DNA of 64,000 nucleotides from Ptiloglossa arizonensis (taxonomy: Eukaryota; Arthropoda; Insecta; Hymenoptera; Colletidae), in the NCBI RefSeq assembly GCF_051014685.1, contig NW_027478716.1, forward strand, positions 62,001 to 126,000, given 5' to 3'. Below the pieces are notes generated by a model. That model did no database searches and had not been told where the DNA came from. It saw only the letters and a program-made list of their open reading frames with translations. Numbering within the stretch: the stretch's first letter is position 1; the number at the start of each line of letters is the position of its first letter. This document shows, piece by piece, positions 1-11,500 of the stretch. Made by a program: the position numbers and the translations under genes.

Positions 1-175
1 TACATCCAAACGGCCATATCTCGCGAACGGATTGACCGATCCGCAAAATTTCTGTTGCATCTGAAAGTAGAAACTCGCCCGATTAAAACGGTATGCGTAG
101 TTTTCCCCTAGGCCGTTCCAGTTATTCGTTTCGAGCATCAGAACTGCGAAAATTTTGAGTTTCTCAAGCGTTTCT
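1..175 (+). repeat. Reference monomer, with anatomy
   Basis: This copy serves as the coordinate system for the array. Positions 1-13 are a variable tag (TACATCC, TACCTTC, TGCATCC, TACCTCC, TATCTCC or TACTTCC, then CGGCC, CTGCC or ATGCC). An NruI site (TCGCGA) lies at 21-26 and a dyad CGGAT-TGACCG-ATCCG at 28-43. AAAATTT is at 45-51. Positions 60-90 are variable. Positions 91-100 carry the main subtype tag (for example GTATGCGTAG, GTAGGTGTAG or GTATGCCCAC). An AvrII site (CCTAGG) is at 107-112 in most copies, AAAATTTT is at 149-156, and a small hairpin TTGAG-TTT-CTCAA is at 155-167. Base content is 78 G+C of 175 with 15 CpG. Because 175 is not a multiple of three, each copy changes frame, which argues against a coding role. 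Confidence 0.95.
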
Positions 176-2275
176 TACCTTCAAACTGCCATATCTCGCG
201 AACGGATTGACCGATCTGCAAAATTTCTGTTGCATCTGAAAGTAGAAACTCTCCCGACTACAACGGTATGCGCACTTTTTCCCTTGGCCGTTCTAGTTAT
301 TCGTTTCGAGCATCAGAACTGCGAAAATTTTGAGTTTCTCAAGCGTTTCTTGCATCCAAACTGCCATATCTCGCGAACGGATTGACCGATCCGCAAAATT
401 TCTGTTGCATCTGAAAGTAGAAACTCGCCCGATTACAACGGTATGCGTACTTCTCCCCTAGGCCGTTCTAGTCATTCGTTTCGAGCATCAGAAGTGCGAA
501 AATATTGAGTTTCTCAAGCGTTTCTTACATTCAAACTGCCATATCTCGCGAACGGATTGACCGATCCGCAAAATTTCTGTTGCATCTGAAAGTAGAATCT
601 CGCCCGATTACAACGGTATGCGCCCTTTTCCCCTACGCCGTTATAGTTATTCGTTTCGAGCATCAGAACTGCGAAAATTTTGAGTTTCTCAAGCGTTTCT
701 TACATCCAAACGGCCATATCTCGCGAACGGATTGACCAATCCGCAAAATTTCTGTTGCATCTGAAAGTAGACACTCGCCCGATTACAACGGTATGCGTAC
801 TTCTCCCCTAGGCCGTTCTAGTCATTCGTTTCGAGCATCAGAAATGCGAAAATATTGAGTTTCTCAAGCGTTTCTTACCTTCAAACTGCCATATCTCGCG
901 AACGGATTGACCGATCCGCAAAATTTGTGTTGCATCTGAAAGTAGAATCTCGCCCGATTACAACGGTATGCGCCCTTTTCCCCTACGCCGTTATAGTTAT
1001 TCGTTTCGAGCATCAGAACTGCGAAAATTTTGAGTTTCTCAAGCGTTTCTTACATCCAAACGGCCATATCTCGCGAACGGATTGGCCAATCCGCAAAATT
1101 TCTGTTGCATCTGAAAGTAGACACTCGCCCGATTACAACGGTATGCGCCCTTTTCCCCTACGCCGTTATAGTTATTCGTTTCGAGCATCAGAACTGCGAA
1201 AATTTTGAGTTTCTCAAGCGTTTCTTACATCCAAACGGCCATATCTCGCGAACGGATTGACCGATCCGCAAAATTTCTGTTGCATCTTAAAGTAGAAACT
1301 CGCCCGATTACAACGGTATGCCCACTTTTCCCCTAGGCGGTTCTAGTTATTCGTTTCGAGCATCAGAACTGCGAAAATTTTGAGTTTCTCAAGCGTTTTT
1401 TACATCCAAACGGCCATATCTCGCGAACGGATTGACCGATCCGCAAAATTTCTGTTGCATCTGAAAGTAGAAACTCGCCCGATTAAAACGGTATGCGTAG
1501 TTTTCCCCTAGGCCGTTCCAGTTATTCGTTTCGAGCATCAGAACTGCGAAAATTTTGAGTTTCTCAAGCGTTTCTTACCTTCAAACTGCCATATCTCGCG
1601 AACGGATTGACCGATCCGCAAAATTTCTGTTGCATCTGAAAGTAGAAACTCTCCCGACTACAACGGTATGCGCACTTTTTCCCTTGGCCGTTCTAGTTAT
1701 TCGTTTCGAGCATCAGAACTGCGAAAATTTTGAGTTTCTCAAGCGTTTCTTGCATCCAAACTGCCATATCTCGCGAACGGATTGACCGATCCGCAAAATT
1801 TCTGTTGCATCTGAAAGTAGAAACTCGCCCGATTACAACGGTATGCGTACTTCTCCCCTAGGCCGTTCTAGTCATTCGTTTCGAGCATCAGAAATGCGAA
1901 AATATTGAGTTTCTCAAGCGTTTCTTACATTCAAACTGCCATATCTCGCGAACGGATTGACCGATCCGCAAAATTTCTGTTGCATCTGAAAGTAGAATCT
2001 CGCCCGATTACAACGGTATGCGCCCTTTTCCCCTACGCCGTTATAGTTATTCGTTTCGAGCATCAGAACTGCGAAAATTTTGAGTTTCTCAAGCGTTTCT
2101 TACATCCAAACGGCCATATCTCGCGAACGGATTGACCAATCCGCAAAATTTCTGTTGCATCTGAAAGTAGACACTCGCCCGATTACAACGGTATGCGTAC
2201 TTCTCCCCTAGGCCGCTCTAGTCATTCGTTTCGAGCATCAGAAATGCGAAAATATTGAGTTTCTCAAGCGTTTCT
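1..2275 (+). repeat. 8-monomer repeat, one full copy and a partial second
   Basis: Monomers 1-5 (1-875) recur in the same order at 1401-2275, an offset of 1400 bp or 8 monomers. Shared order: a TACATCC/GATTAAAA type; a type with CTCCCGACTA; a type with GTACTTCT and GTCATTC; a type with GAATCTC and CCCTACGCCGTTATA; and a type with CCAATCC and GACACTC. I noted four substitutions between the copies: the base before GCA at about 217, GAAGTGCG against GAAATGCG, TACCTTC/TACATTC-type tag differences, and GCCGCTCTA near 2213. The sixth monomer differs (876 is GAATCTC type, 2276 is a TTTCAAGCATCC type), so the second copy is truncated by a switch to another HOR. Confidence 0.85.
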
Positions 2276-2625
2276 TACCTTCAAACTGCCATATCTCGCG
2301 AACGGATTGACCGATCCGCAAAATTTCTGTTGCATCTGAAAGTAGAAACTCGCCCGATTACAACGGTATGCCCACTTTTCCCCTAGGCCGTTCTAGTTAT
2401 TCGTTTCAAGCATCCGAACTGCGCAAATTCGGAGTTTCTCAAGCGTTTCTTACCTTCAAACTGCCATATCTCGTGAACGGATTGACCGATCCGCAAAATT
2501 TCTGTTGCATCTGAAAGTAGAAACTCTCCCGACTACATCGGTATGCGCACTTTTTCCCTTGGCCGTTCTAGTTATTCGTTTCGAGCATCAGAACTGCGAA
2601 AATTTTGAGTTTCTCAAGCGTTTCT
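1226..2625 (+). repeat. 8-monomer block also present at 6826-8225
   Basis: This 1400-bp block recurs at 6826-8225, an offset of exactly 5600 bp (32 monomers). Shared uncommon variants fix the match: CCTAGGCGG followed by AAGCGTTTTTTAC (near 1397 and 6997), the CTCCCGACTA monomer, the TTATAG monomer, the AAATTCGGAG variant (near 2426 and 8026), and TCTCGTGAACGG with CTACATCGG in the following monomer. The match ends where 2626 continues with CCAATCCACA while 8226 continues with the palindromic GATTGATCAATCC type. It shows that the order across 7351 is ancestral. Confidence 0.8.
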
Positions 2626-4725
2626 TGCATCCAAACTGCCATATCTCGCGAACGGATTGACCAATCCACAAAATTTCTGTTGCATCTGAAAGTAGACACT
2701 CGCCCGATTACAACGGTATGCGTACTTTTCCCCTAGGCCGTTCTAGTTACTCGTTTCTAGCATCAGAACTGCAAAAATTTCGAGTTTCTCAAGCGTTTCT
2801 TGCATCCAGACTGCCATATCTCGCGAACGGATTGACCGATCCGCAAAATTTCTGTTGCATCTTAAAGTAGAAACTCGCCCGATTACAACGGTATGCCCAC
2901 TTTTCCCCTAGGCCGTTCTAGTTATTCGTTTCGAGCATCAGAACTGCGAAAATTTTGAGTTTCTCAAGCGTTTCTTACATCCAAACGGCCATATCTCGCG
3001 AACGGATTGACCGATCCGCAAAATTTCTGTTGCATCTGAAAGTAGAAACTCGCCCGATTAAAACGGTATGCGTAGTTTTCCCTTAGGCCGTTCCAGTTAT
3101 TCGTTTCGAGCATCAGAACTGCGAAAATTTTGAGTTTCTCAAGCGTTTCTTACATCCAAACGGCCATATCTCGCGAACGAATTGACCGATCCGCAAAATT
3201 TCTGTTGCATCTTAAAGTAGAAACTCGCCCGATTACAACGGTATGCCCACTTTTCCCCTAGGCCGTTCTAGTTATTCGTTTCGAGCATCAGAACTGCGAA
3301 AATTTTGAGTTTCTCAAGCGTTTCTTACATCCAAACGGCCATATCTCGCGAACGGATTGACCAATCCGCAAAATTTCTGTTGCATCTGAAAGTAGACACT
3401 CGCCCGATTACAACGGTATGCGTGCTTCTCCTCTAGGCCGTTCTAGTCATTCGTTTCGAGCATCAGAACTGCGAAAATATTGAGTTTCTCAAGCGTTTCT
3501 TACCTTCAAACTGCCATATCTCGCGAACGGATTGACCGATCCGCAAAATTTCTGTTGCATCTGAAAGTAGAAACTCGCCCGATTACAACGGTATGCCCAC
3601 TTTTCCCCTAGGCCGTTCTAGTTATTCGTTTCAAGCATCCGAACTGCGCAAATTCGGAGTTTCTCAAGCGTTTCTTACCTTCAAACTGCCATATCTCGTG
3701 AACGGATTGACCGATCCGCAAAATTTCTGTTGCATCTGAAAGTAGAAACTCTCCCGACTACATCGGTATGCGCACTTTTTCCCTTGGCCGTTCTAGTTAT
3801 TCGTTTCGAGCATCAGAACTGCGAAAATTTTGAGTTTCTCAAGCGTTTCTTGCATCCAAACTGCCATATCTCGCGAACGGATTGACCAATCCACAAAATT
3901 TCTGTTGCATCTGAAAGTAGACACTCGCCCGATTACAACGGTATGCGTACTTTTCCCCTAGGCCGTTCTAGTTACTCGTTTCTAGCATCAGAACTGCAAA
4001 AATTTCGAGTTTCTCAAGCGTTTCTTGCATCCAGACTGCCATATCTCGCGAACGGATTGACCGATCCGCAAAATTTCTGTTGCATCTTAAAGTAGAAACT
4101 CGCCCGATTACAACGGTATGCCCACTTTTCCCCTAGGCCGTTCTAGTTATTCGTTTCGAGCATCAGAACTGCGAAAATTTTGAGTTTCTCAAGCGTTTCT
4201 TACATCCAAACGGCCATATCTCGCGAACGGATTGACCGATCCGCAAAATTTCTGTTGCATCTGAAAGTAGAAACTCGCCCGATTAAAACGGTATGCGTAG
4301 TTTTCCCTTAGGCCGTTCCAGTTATTCGTTTCGAGCATCAGAACTGCGAAAATTTTGAGTTTCTCAAGCGTTTCTTACATCCAAACGGCCATATCTCGCG
4401 AACGAATTGACCGATCCGCAAAATTTCTGTTGCATCTTAAAGTAGAAACTCGCCCGATTACAACGGTATGCCCACTTTTCCCCTAGGCCGTTCTAGTTAT
4501 TCGTTTCGAGCATCAGAACTGCGAAAATTTTGAGTTTCTCAAGCGTTTCTTACATCCAAACGGCCATATCTCGCGAACGGATTGACCAATCCGCAAAATT
4601 TCTGTTGCATCTGAAAGTAGACACTCGCCCGATTACAACGGTATGCGTGCTTCTCCTCTAGGCCGTTCTAGTCATTCGTTTCGAGCATCAGAACTGCGAA
4701 AATATTGAGTTTCTCAAGCGTTTCT
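2276..4725 (+). repeat. Two tandem copies of a 7-monomer HOR (2276-3500, 3501-4725)
   Basis: Two adjacent 1225-bp units look identical over their full length. They share several otherwise rare variants: TTTCAAGCATCC with AAATTCGGAG, TCTCGTGAACGG, CTACATCGG, CCAATCCACA, GCAAAAATTTCG, TGCATCCAGAC, TTTTCCCTTAGG and GTGCTTCTCCTCT. Monomer order in each unit is a GCCCAC type, a CTCCCGACTACATC type, a GTTACTCGTTTCTAG type, a CTTAAAG/GCCCAC type, the GATTAAAA type, a GAATTG/CTTAAAG type and the GTGCTTCTCCTCT type. A third unit begins at 4726, but with the ordinary AAATTTTGAG ending. This is a very recent tandem duplication. Confidence 0.9.
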
Positions 4726-6020
4726 TACCTTCAAACTGCCATATCTCGCGAACGGATTGACCGATCCGCAAAATTTCTGTTGCATCTGAAAGTAGAAACT
4801 CGCCCGATTACAACGGTATGCCCACTTTTCCCCTAGGCCGTTCTAGTTATTCGTTTCAAGCATCCGAACTGCGCAAATTTTGAGTTTCTCAAGCGTTTCT
4901 TACCTTCAAACTGCCATATCTCGCGAACGGATTGACCGATCCGCAAAATTTCTGTTGCATCTGAAAGTAGAAACTCTCCCGACTACAACGGTATGCGCAC
5001 TTTTTCCCTTGGCCGTTCTAGTTATTCGTTTCGAGCATCAGAACTGCGAAAATTTTGAGTTTCTCAAGCGTTTCTTGCATCCAAACTGCCATATCTCGCG
5101 AACGGATTGACCGATCCGCAAAATTTCTGTTGCATCTGAAAGTAGAAACTCGCCCGATTACAACGGTATGCGTACTTCTCCCCTAGGCCGTTCTAGTCAT
5201 TCGTTTCGAGCATCAGAAATGCGAAAATATTGAGTTTCTCAAGCGTTTCTTACCTTCAAACTGCCATATCGCGCGAACGGATTGAACGATCCGCAAAATT
5301 TCTGTTGCATCTGAAAGTAGAATCTCGCCCGATTACAACGGTATGCGCCCTTTTCCCCTACGCCGTTATAGTTATTCGTTTCGAGCATCAGAACTGCGAA
5401 AATTTTGAGTTTCTCAAGCGTTTCTTACATCCAAACGGCCATATCTCGCGAACGGATTGACCAATCCGCAAAATTTCTGTTGCATCTGAAAGTAGACACT
5501 CGCCCGATTACAACGGTATGCGCCCTTTTCCCCTAGGCCGTTCTAGTTACTCGTTTCTAGCATCAGAACTGCGAAAATTTCGAGTTTCTCAAGCGTTTCT
5601 TGCATCCAAACTGCCATATCTCGCGAACGGATTGACCGATCCGCAAAATATCTGTTGCATCTTAAAGTAGAAACTCGCCCGATTACAACGGTATGCCCAC
5701 TTTTCCCCTAGGCCGTTCTAGTTATTCGTTTCGAGCATCAGAACTGCGAAAATTTTGAGTTTCTCAAGCGTTTCTTACATCCAAACGGCCATATCTCGCG
5801 AACGGATTGACCGATCCGCAAAATTTCTGTTGCATCTGAAAGTAGAAACTCGCCCGATTAAAACGGTATGCGTAGTTTTCCCCTAGGCCGTTCCAGTTAT
5901 TCGTTTCGAGCATCAGAACTGCGAAAATTTTGAGTTTCTCAAGCGTTTCTTACCTCCAAAATGCCATATCTCGCGAACGAATTGACCAAACCGCAAAATT
6001 TCTTTTGCATCTGAAAGTAG
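4300..6020 (+). repeat. Block repeated at 9375-11095 inside segment A
   Basis: A run of nearly ten monomers recurs 5075 bp (29 monomers) downstream. It starts with the GAATTG/CTTAAAG monomer (4376/9451) and continues through the GTGCTTCTCCTCT, GCCCAC, CTCCCGACTA, GTACTTCT, GAATCTC/TTATAG, GTTACTCGTTTCTAG, CAAAATATCTG and GATTAAAA types. The copies part inside the monomer at 5951/11026, where one continues with GACACTC and GTGC and the other with GAAACTC and GTAGGTGTAG. Substitutions seen: TCGCGCGAACGG at about 5270 against TCTCGCGAACGG, and AAAGTTTC at about 10196. A third related copy starts near 11201 at +1750 bp and lacks the GCCCAC monomer. Confidence 0.8.
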
Positions 6021-8252
6021 ACACTCGCCCGATTACAACGGTATGCGTGCTTCTCCTCTAGGCCGTTCTAGTCATTCGTTTCGAGCATCAGAACTGCGAA
6101 AATATTGAGTTTCTCAAGCGTTTCTTACCTTCAAACTGCCATATCTCGCGAACGGATTGACCGATCCGCAAAATTTCTGTTGCATCTGAAAGTAGAAACT
6201 CTCCCGACTACAACGGTATGCGCACTTTTTCCCTTGGCCGTTCTAGTTATTCGTTTCGAGCATCAGAACTGCGAAAATTTTGAGTTTCTCAAGCGTTTCT
6301 TGCATCCAAACTGCCATATCTCGCGAACGGATTGACCGATCCGCAAAATTTCTGTTGCATCTGAAAGTAGAAACTCGCCCGATTACAACGGTATGCGTAC
6401 TTCTCCCCTAGGCCGTTCTAGTCATTCGTTTCGAGCATCAGAAATGCGAAAATATTGAGTTTCTCAAGCGTTTCTTACCTTCAAACTGCCATATCTCGCG
6501 AACGGATTGAACGATCCGCAAAATTTCTGTTGCATCTGAAAGTAGAATCTCGCCCGATTACAACGGTATGCGCCCTTTTCCCCTACGCCGTTATAGTTAT
6601 TCGTTTCGAGCATCAGAACTGCGAAAATTTTGAGTTTCTCAAGTGTTTCTTACATCCAAACGGCCATATCTCGCGAACGGATTGACCAATCCGCAAAATT
6701 TCTGTTGCATCTGAAAGTAGACACTCGCCCGATTACAACGGTATGCGTACTTTTCCCCTAGGCCGTTCTAGTTACTCGTTTCTAGCATCAGAACTGCGAA
6801 AATTTCGAGTTTCTCAAGCGTTTCTTGCATCCAAACTGCCATATCTCGCGAACGGATTGACCGATCCGCAAAATTTCTGTTGCATCTTAAAGTAGAAACT
6901 CGCCCGATTACAACGGTATGCCCACTTTTCCCCTAGGCGGTTCTAGTTATTCGTTTCGAGCATCAGAACTGCGAAAATTTTGAGTTTCTCAAGCGTTTTT
7001 TACATCCAAACGGCCATATCTCGCGAACGGATTGACCGATCCGCAAAATTTCTGTTGCATCTGAAAGTAGAAACTCGCCCGATTAAAACGGTATGCGTAG
7101 TTTTCCCCTAGGCCGTTCCAGTTATTCGTTTCGAGCATCAGAACTGCGAAAATTTTGAGTTTCTCAAGCGTTTCTTACCTTCAAACTGCCATATCTCGCG
7201 AACGGATTGACCGATCCGCAAAATTTCTGTTGCATCTGAAAGTAGAAACTCTCCCGACTACAACGGTATGCGCACTTTTTCCCTTGGCCGTTCTAGTTAT
7301 TCGTTTCGAGCATCAGAACTGCGAAAATTTTGAGTTTCTCAAGCGTTTCTTGCATCCAAACTGCCATATCTCGCGAACGGATTGACCGATCCGCAAAATT
7401 TCTGTTGCATCTGAAAGTAGAAACTCGCCCGATTACAACGGTATGCGTACTTCTCCCCTAGGCCGTTCTAGTCATTCGTTTCGAGCATCAGAAATGCGAA
7501 AATATTGAGTTTCTCAAGCGTTTCTTACATTCAAACTGCCATATCTCGCGAACGGATTGACCGATCCGCAAAATTTCTGTTGCATCTGAAAGTAGAATCT
7601 CGCCCGATTACAACGGTATGCGCCCTTTTCCCCTACGCCGTTATAGTTATTCGTTTCGAGCATCAGAACTGCGAAAATTTTGAGTTTCTCAAGCGTTTCT
7701 TACATCCAAACGGCCATATCTCGCGAACGGATTGACCAATCCGCAAAATTTCTGTTGCATCTGAAAGTAGACACTCGCCCGATTACAACGGTATGCGTAC
7801 TTCTCCCCTAGGCCGTTCTAGTCATTCGTTTCGAGCATCAGAAGTGCGAAAATATTGAGTTTCTCAAGCGTTTCTTACCTTCAAACTGCCATATCTCGCG
7901 AACGGATTGACCGATCCGCAAAATTTCTGTTGCATCTGAAAGTAGAAACTCGCCCGATTACAACGGTATGCCCACTTTTCCCCTAGGCCGTTCTAGTTAT
8001 TCGTTTCAAGCATCCGAACTGCGCAAATTCGGAGTTTCTCAAGCGTTTCTTACCTTCAAACTGCCATATCTCGTGAACGGATTGACCGATCCGCAAAATT
8101 TCTGTTGCATCTGAAAGTAGAAACTCTCCCGACTACATCGGTATGCGCACTTTTTCCCTTGGCCGTTCTAGTTATTCGTTTCGAGCATCAGAACTGCGAA
8201 AATTTTGAGTTTCTCAAGCGTTTCTTGCATCCAAACTGCCATATCTCGCGAA

Positions 8253-8268
8253 CGGATTGATCAATCCG
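8253..8268. repeat. Perfect 16-bp palindrome (first occurrence)
   Basis: CGGATTGATCAATCCG is its own reverse complement and contains a BclI site (TGATCA). It occupies monomer positions 28-43, where most copies have only a partial dyad. This is the only clear copy in the first 14 kb. From 14.2 kb onward it recurs about forty times, in the TATCTCC monomers (for example 14209, 16134, 27509, 37478, 41853, 55151, 61101, 63901). Confidence 0.9.
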
Positions 8269-8400
8269 CAAAATTTCTGTTGCATCTGAAAGTAGACACT
8301 CGCCCGATTACAACGGTATACCCACTTTTCCCCTAGGCCGTTCTAGTTATTCGTTTCAAGCATCAGAACTGCGCAAATTTTGAGTTTCTCAAGCGTTTCT

Positions 8401-8575
8401 TACCTTCAAACTGCATTACCTCGCGAACGGAACGATCAATCCGCAAAATTTCTGTTGCATCTGAAAGTAGACACTCGCCCGATTACAACGGTATGCGTAC
8501 TTCTCCCCTAGGCCGTTCTAGTCATTCGTTTCGAGCATCAGAACTGCGAAAATTTCGAGTTTCTCAAGCGTTTCT
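8401..8575 (+). repeat. Most divergent monomer in the array
   Basis: Positions 11-40 of this copy depart from every other copy I compared: CTGCATTACCTCGCG replaces CTGCCATATCTCGCG, and AACGGAACGATCAATCC replaces AACGGATTGATCAATCC. The rest is ordinary (GACACTC, GTACTTCTCC, GTCATTCG, then AAAATTTCGAG). It follows another unusual copy (8226-8400) with GTATACCCAC and the palindromic dyad. It sits in the block missing from segment B, so only one copy survives in the window. Confidence 0.8.
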
Positions 8576-11500
8576 TGCATCCAAACTGCCATATCTCGCG
8601 AACGGATTGACCGATCCGCAAAATTTCTGTTGCATCTTAAAGTAGAAACTCGCCCGATTACAACGGTATGCCCACTTTTCCCCTACGCCGTTCTAGTTAC
8701 TCGTTTCTAGCATCAGAACTGCGAAAATTTTGAGTTTCTCAAGCGTTTCTTACATCCAAACGGCCATATCTCGCGAACGGATTGACCAATCCGCAAAATT
8801 TCTGTTGCATCTGAAAGTAGACACTCGCCCGATTACAACGGTATGCGTACTTCTCCCCTAGGCCGTTCTAGTCATTCGTTTCGAGCATCAGAAATGCGAA
8901 AATATTGAGTTTCTCAAGCGTTTCTTACCTTCAAACTGCCATATCTCGCGAACGGATTGAACGATCCGCAAAATTTCTGTTGCATCTGAAAGTAGAATCT
9001 CGCCCGATTACAACGGTATGCGCCCTTTTCCCCTACGCCGTTATAGTTATTCGTTTCGAGCATCAGAACTGCGAAAATTTTGAGTTTCTCAAGCGTTTCT
9101 TACATCCAAACGGCCATATCTCGCGAACGGATTGACCAATCCGCAAAATTTCTGTTGCATCTGAAAGTAGACACTCGCCCGATTACAACGGTATGCGCCC
9201 TTTTCCCCTACGCCGTTATAGTTATTCGTTTCGAGCATCAGAACTGCGAAAATTTTGAGTTTCTCAAGCGTTTCTTACATCCAAACGGCCATATCTCGCG
9301 AACGGATTGACCAATCCGCAAAATTTCTGTTGCATCTGAAAGTAGACACTCGCCCGATTACAACGGTATGCGCCCTTTTCCCCTAGGCCGTTCCAGTTAT
9401 TCGTTTCGAGCATCAGAACTGCGAAAATTTTGAGTTTCTCAAGCGTTTCTTACATCCAAACGGCCATATCTCGCGAACGAATTGACCGATCCGCAAAATT
9501 TCTGTTGCATCTTAAAGTAGAAACTCGCCCGATTACAACGGTATGCCCACTTTTCCCCTAGGCCGTTCTAGTTATTCGTTTCGAGCATCAGAACTGCGAA
9601 AATTTTGAGTTTCTCAAGCGTTTCTTACATCCAAACGGCCATATCTCGCGAACGGATTGACCAATCCGCAAAATTTCTGTTGCATCTGAAAGTAGACACT
9701 CGCCCGATTACAACGGTATGCGTGCTTCTCCTCTAGGCCGTTCTAGTCATTCGTTTCGAGCATCAGAACTGCGAAAATATTGAGTTTCTCAAGCGTTTCT
9801 TACCTTCAAACTGCCATATCTCGCGAACGGATTGACCGATCCGCAAAATTTCTGTTGCATCTGAAAGTAGAAACTCGCCCGATTACAACGGTATGCCCAC
9901 TTTTCCCCTAGGCCGTTCTAGTTATTCGTTTCAAGCATCCGAACTGCGCAAATTTTGAGTTTCTCAAGCGTTTCTTACCTTCAAACTGCCATATCTCGCG
10001 AACGGATTGACCGATCCGCAAAATTTCTGTTGCATCTGAAAGTAGAAACTCTCCCGACTACAACGGTATGCGCACTTTTTCCCTTGGCCGTTCTAGTTAT
10101 TCGTTTCGAGCATCAGAACTGCGAAAATTTTGAGTTTCTCAAGCGTTTCTTGCATCCAAACTGCCATATCTCGCGAACGGATTGACCGATCCGCAAAGTT
10201 TCTGTTGCATCTGAAAGTAGAAACTCGCCCGATTACAACGGTATGCGTACTTCTCCCCTAGGCCGTTCTAGTCATTCGTTTCGAGCATCAGAAATGCGAA
10301 AATATTGAGTTTCTCAAGCGTTTCTTACCTTCAAACTGCCATATCTCGCGAACGGATTGAACGATCCGCAAAATTTCTGTTGCATCTGAAAGTAGAATCT
10401 CGCCCGATTACAACGGTATGCGCCCTTTTCCCCTACGCCGTTATAGTTATTCGTTTCGAGCATCAGAACTGCGAAAATTTTGAGTTTCTCAAGCGTTTCT
10501 TACATCCAAACGGCCATATCTCGCGAACGGATTGACCAATCCGCAAAATTTCTGTTGCATCTGAAAGTAGACACTCGCCCGATTACAACGGTATGCGCCC
10601 TTTTCCCCTAGGCCGTTCTAGTTACTCGTTTCTAGCATCAGAACTGCGAAAATTTCGAGTTTCTCAAGCGTTTCTTGCATCCAAACTGCCATATCTCGCG
10701 AACGGATTGACCGATCCGCAAAATATCTGTTGCATCTTAAAGTAGAAACTCGCCCGATTACAACGGTATGCCCACTTTTCCCCTAGGCCGTTCTAGTTAT
10801 TCGTTTCGAGCATCAGAACTGCGAAAATTTTGAGTTTCTCAAGCGTTTCTTACATCCAAACGGCCATATCTCGCGAACGGATTGACCGATCCGCAAAATT
10901 TCTGTTGCATCTGAAAGTAGAAACTCGCCCGATTAAAACGGTATGCGTAGTTTTCCCCTAGGCCGTTCCAGTTATTCGTTTCGAGCATCAGAACTGCGAA
11001 AATTTTGAGTTTCTCAAGCGTTTCTTACCTCCAAAATGCCATATCTCGCGAACGAATTGACCAAACCGCAAAATTTCTTTTGCATCTGAAAGTAGAAACT
11101 CGCCCGATTACAACGGTAGGTGTAGTTTTCCCCTAGGCCGTTCCAGTTATTCGTTTCGAGCATCAGAACTGCGAAAATTTTGAGTTTCTCAAGCGTTTCT
11201 TACACCCAAACGGCCATATCTCGCGAACGAATTGACCGATCCGCAAAATTTCTGTTGCATCTTAAAGTAGAAACTCGCCCGATTACAACGGTATGCCCAC
11301 TTTTCCCCTAGGCCGTTCTAGTTATTCGTTTCGAGCATCAGAACTGCGAAAATTTTGAGTTTCTCAAGCGTTTCTTACATCCAAACGGCCATATCTCGCG
11401 AACGGATTGACCAATCCGCAAAATTTCTGTTGCATCTGAAAGTAGACACTCGCCCGATTACAACGGTATGCGTGCTTCTCCTCTAGGCCGTTCTAGTCAT

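Larger units (their letters stand above)
7351..8750 (+). repeat. 8-monomer block present in A, absent from B
   Basis: At 20651 in segment B the sequence jumps from the equivalent of 7350 to the equivalent of 8751, so exactly 1400 bp (8 monomers) is missing there. In A the left part of this block (7351-8225) continues a longer match with 1226-2625. The block was therefore already joined to 6826-7350 before the A/B duplication, which makes loss from B simpler than insertion into A. It contains the TCTCGTGAACGG monomer, the only left-side palindrome monomer (8226-8400) and the divergent monomer at 8401-8575. Confidence 0.8.

Noticed and set aside
16..31. Possible CENP-B-box-like motif on the minus strand (GTTCGCGAGATATGGC)
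   Set aside because: It matches seven of the nine essential positions of the box (TTCG, A and two G). A seven-of-nine match is expected about once in two random 175-bp monomers over both strands, and the CGGG core is not intact.
155..167. Hairpin TTGAG-TTT-CTCAA as a terminator or regulatory stem-loop
   Set aside because: The stem is five base pairs, has no following T-tract, is present in nearly every monomer, and has no neighbouring gene. It is listed only as monomer anatomy.
155..385. A 76-residue reading frame on the + strand that recurs dozens of times (for example 505, 1555, 4880, 16780, 61752)
   Set aside because: It starts at TTG rather than ATG, spans one and a third monomers, and recurs because the monomer recurs. 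Since 175 is not a multiple of three, each monomer is read in all frames. No domain or coding signature is visible.
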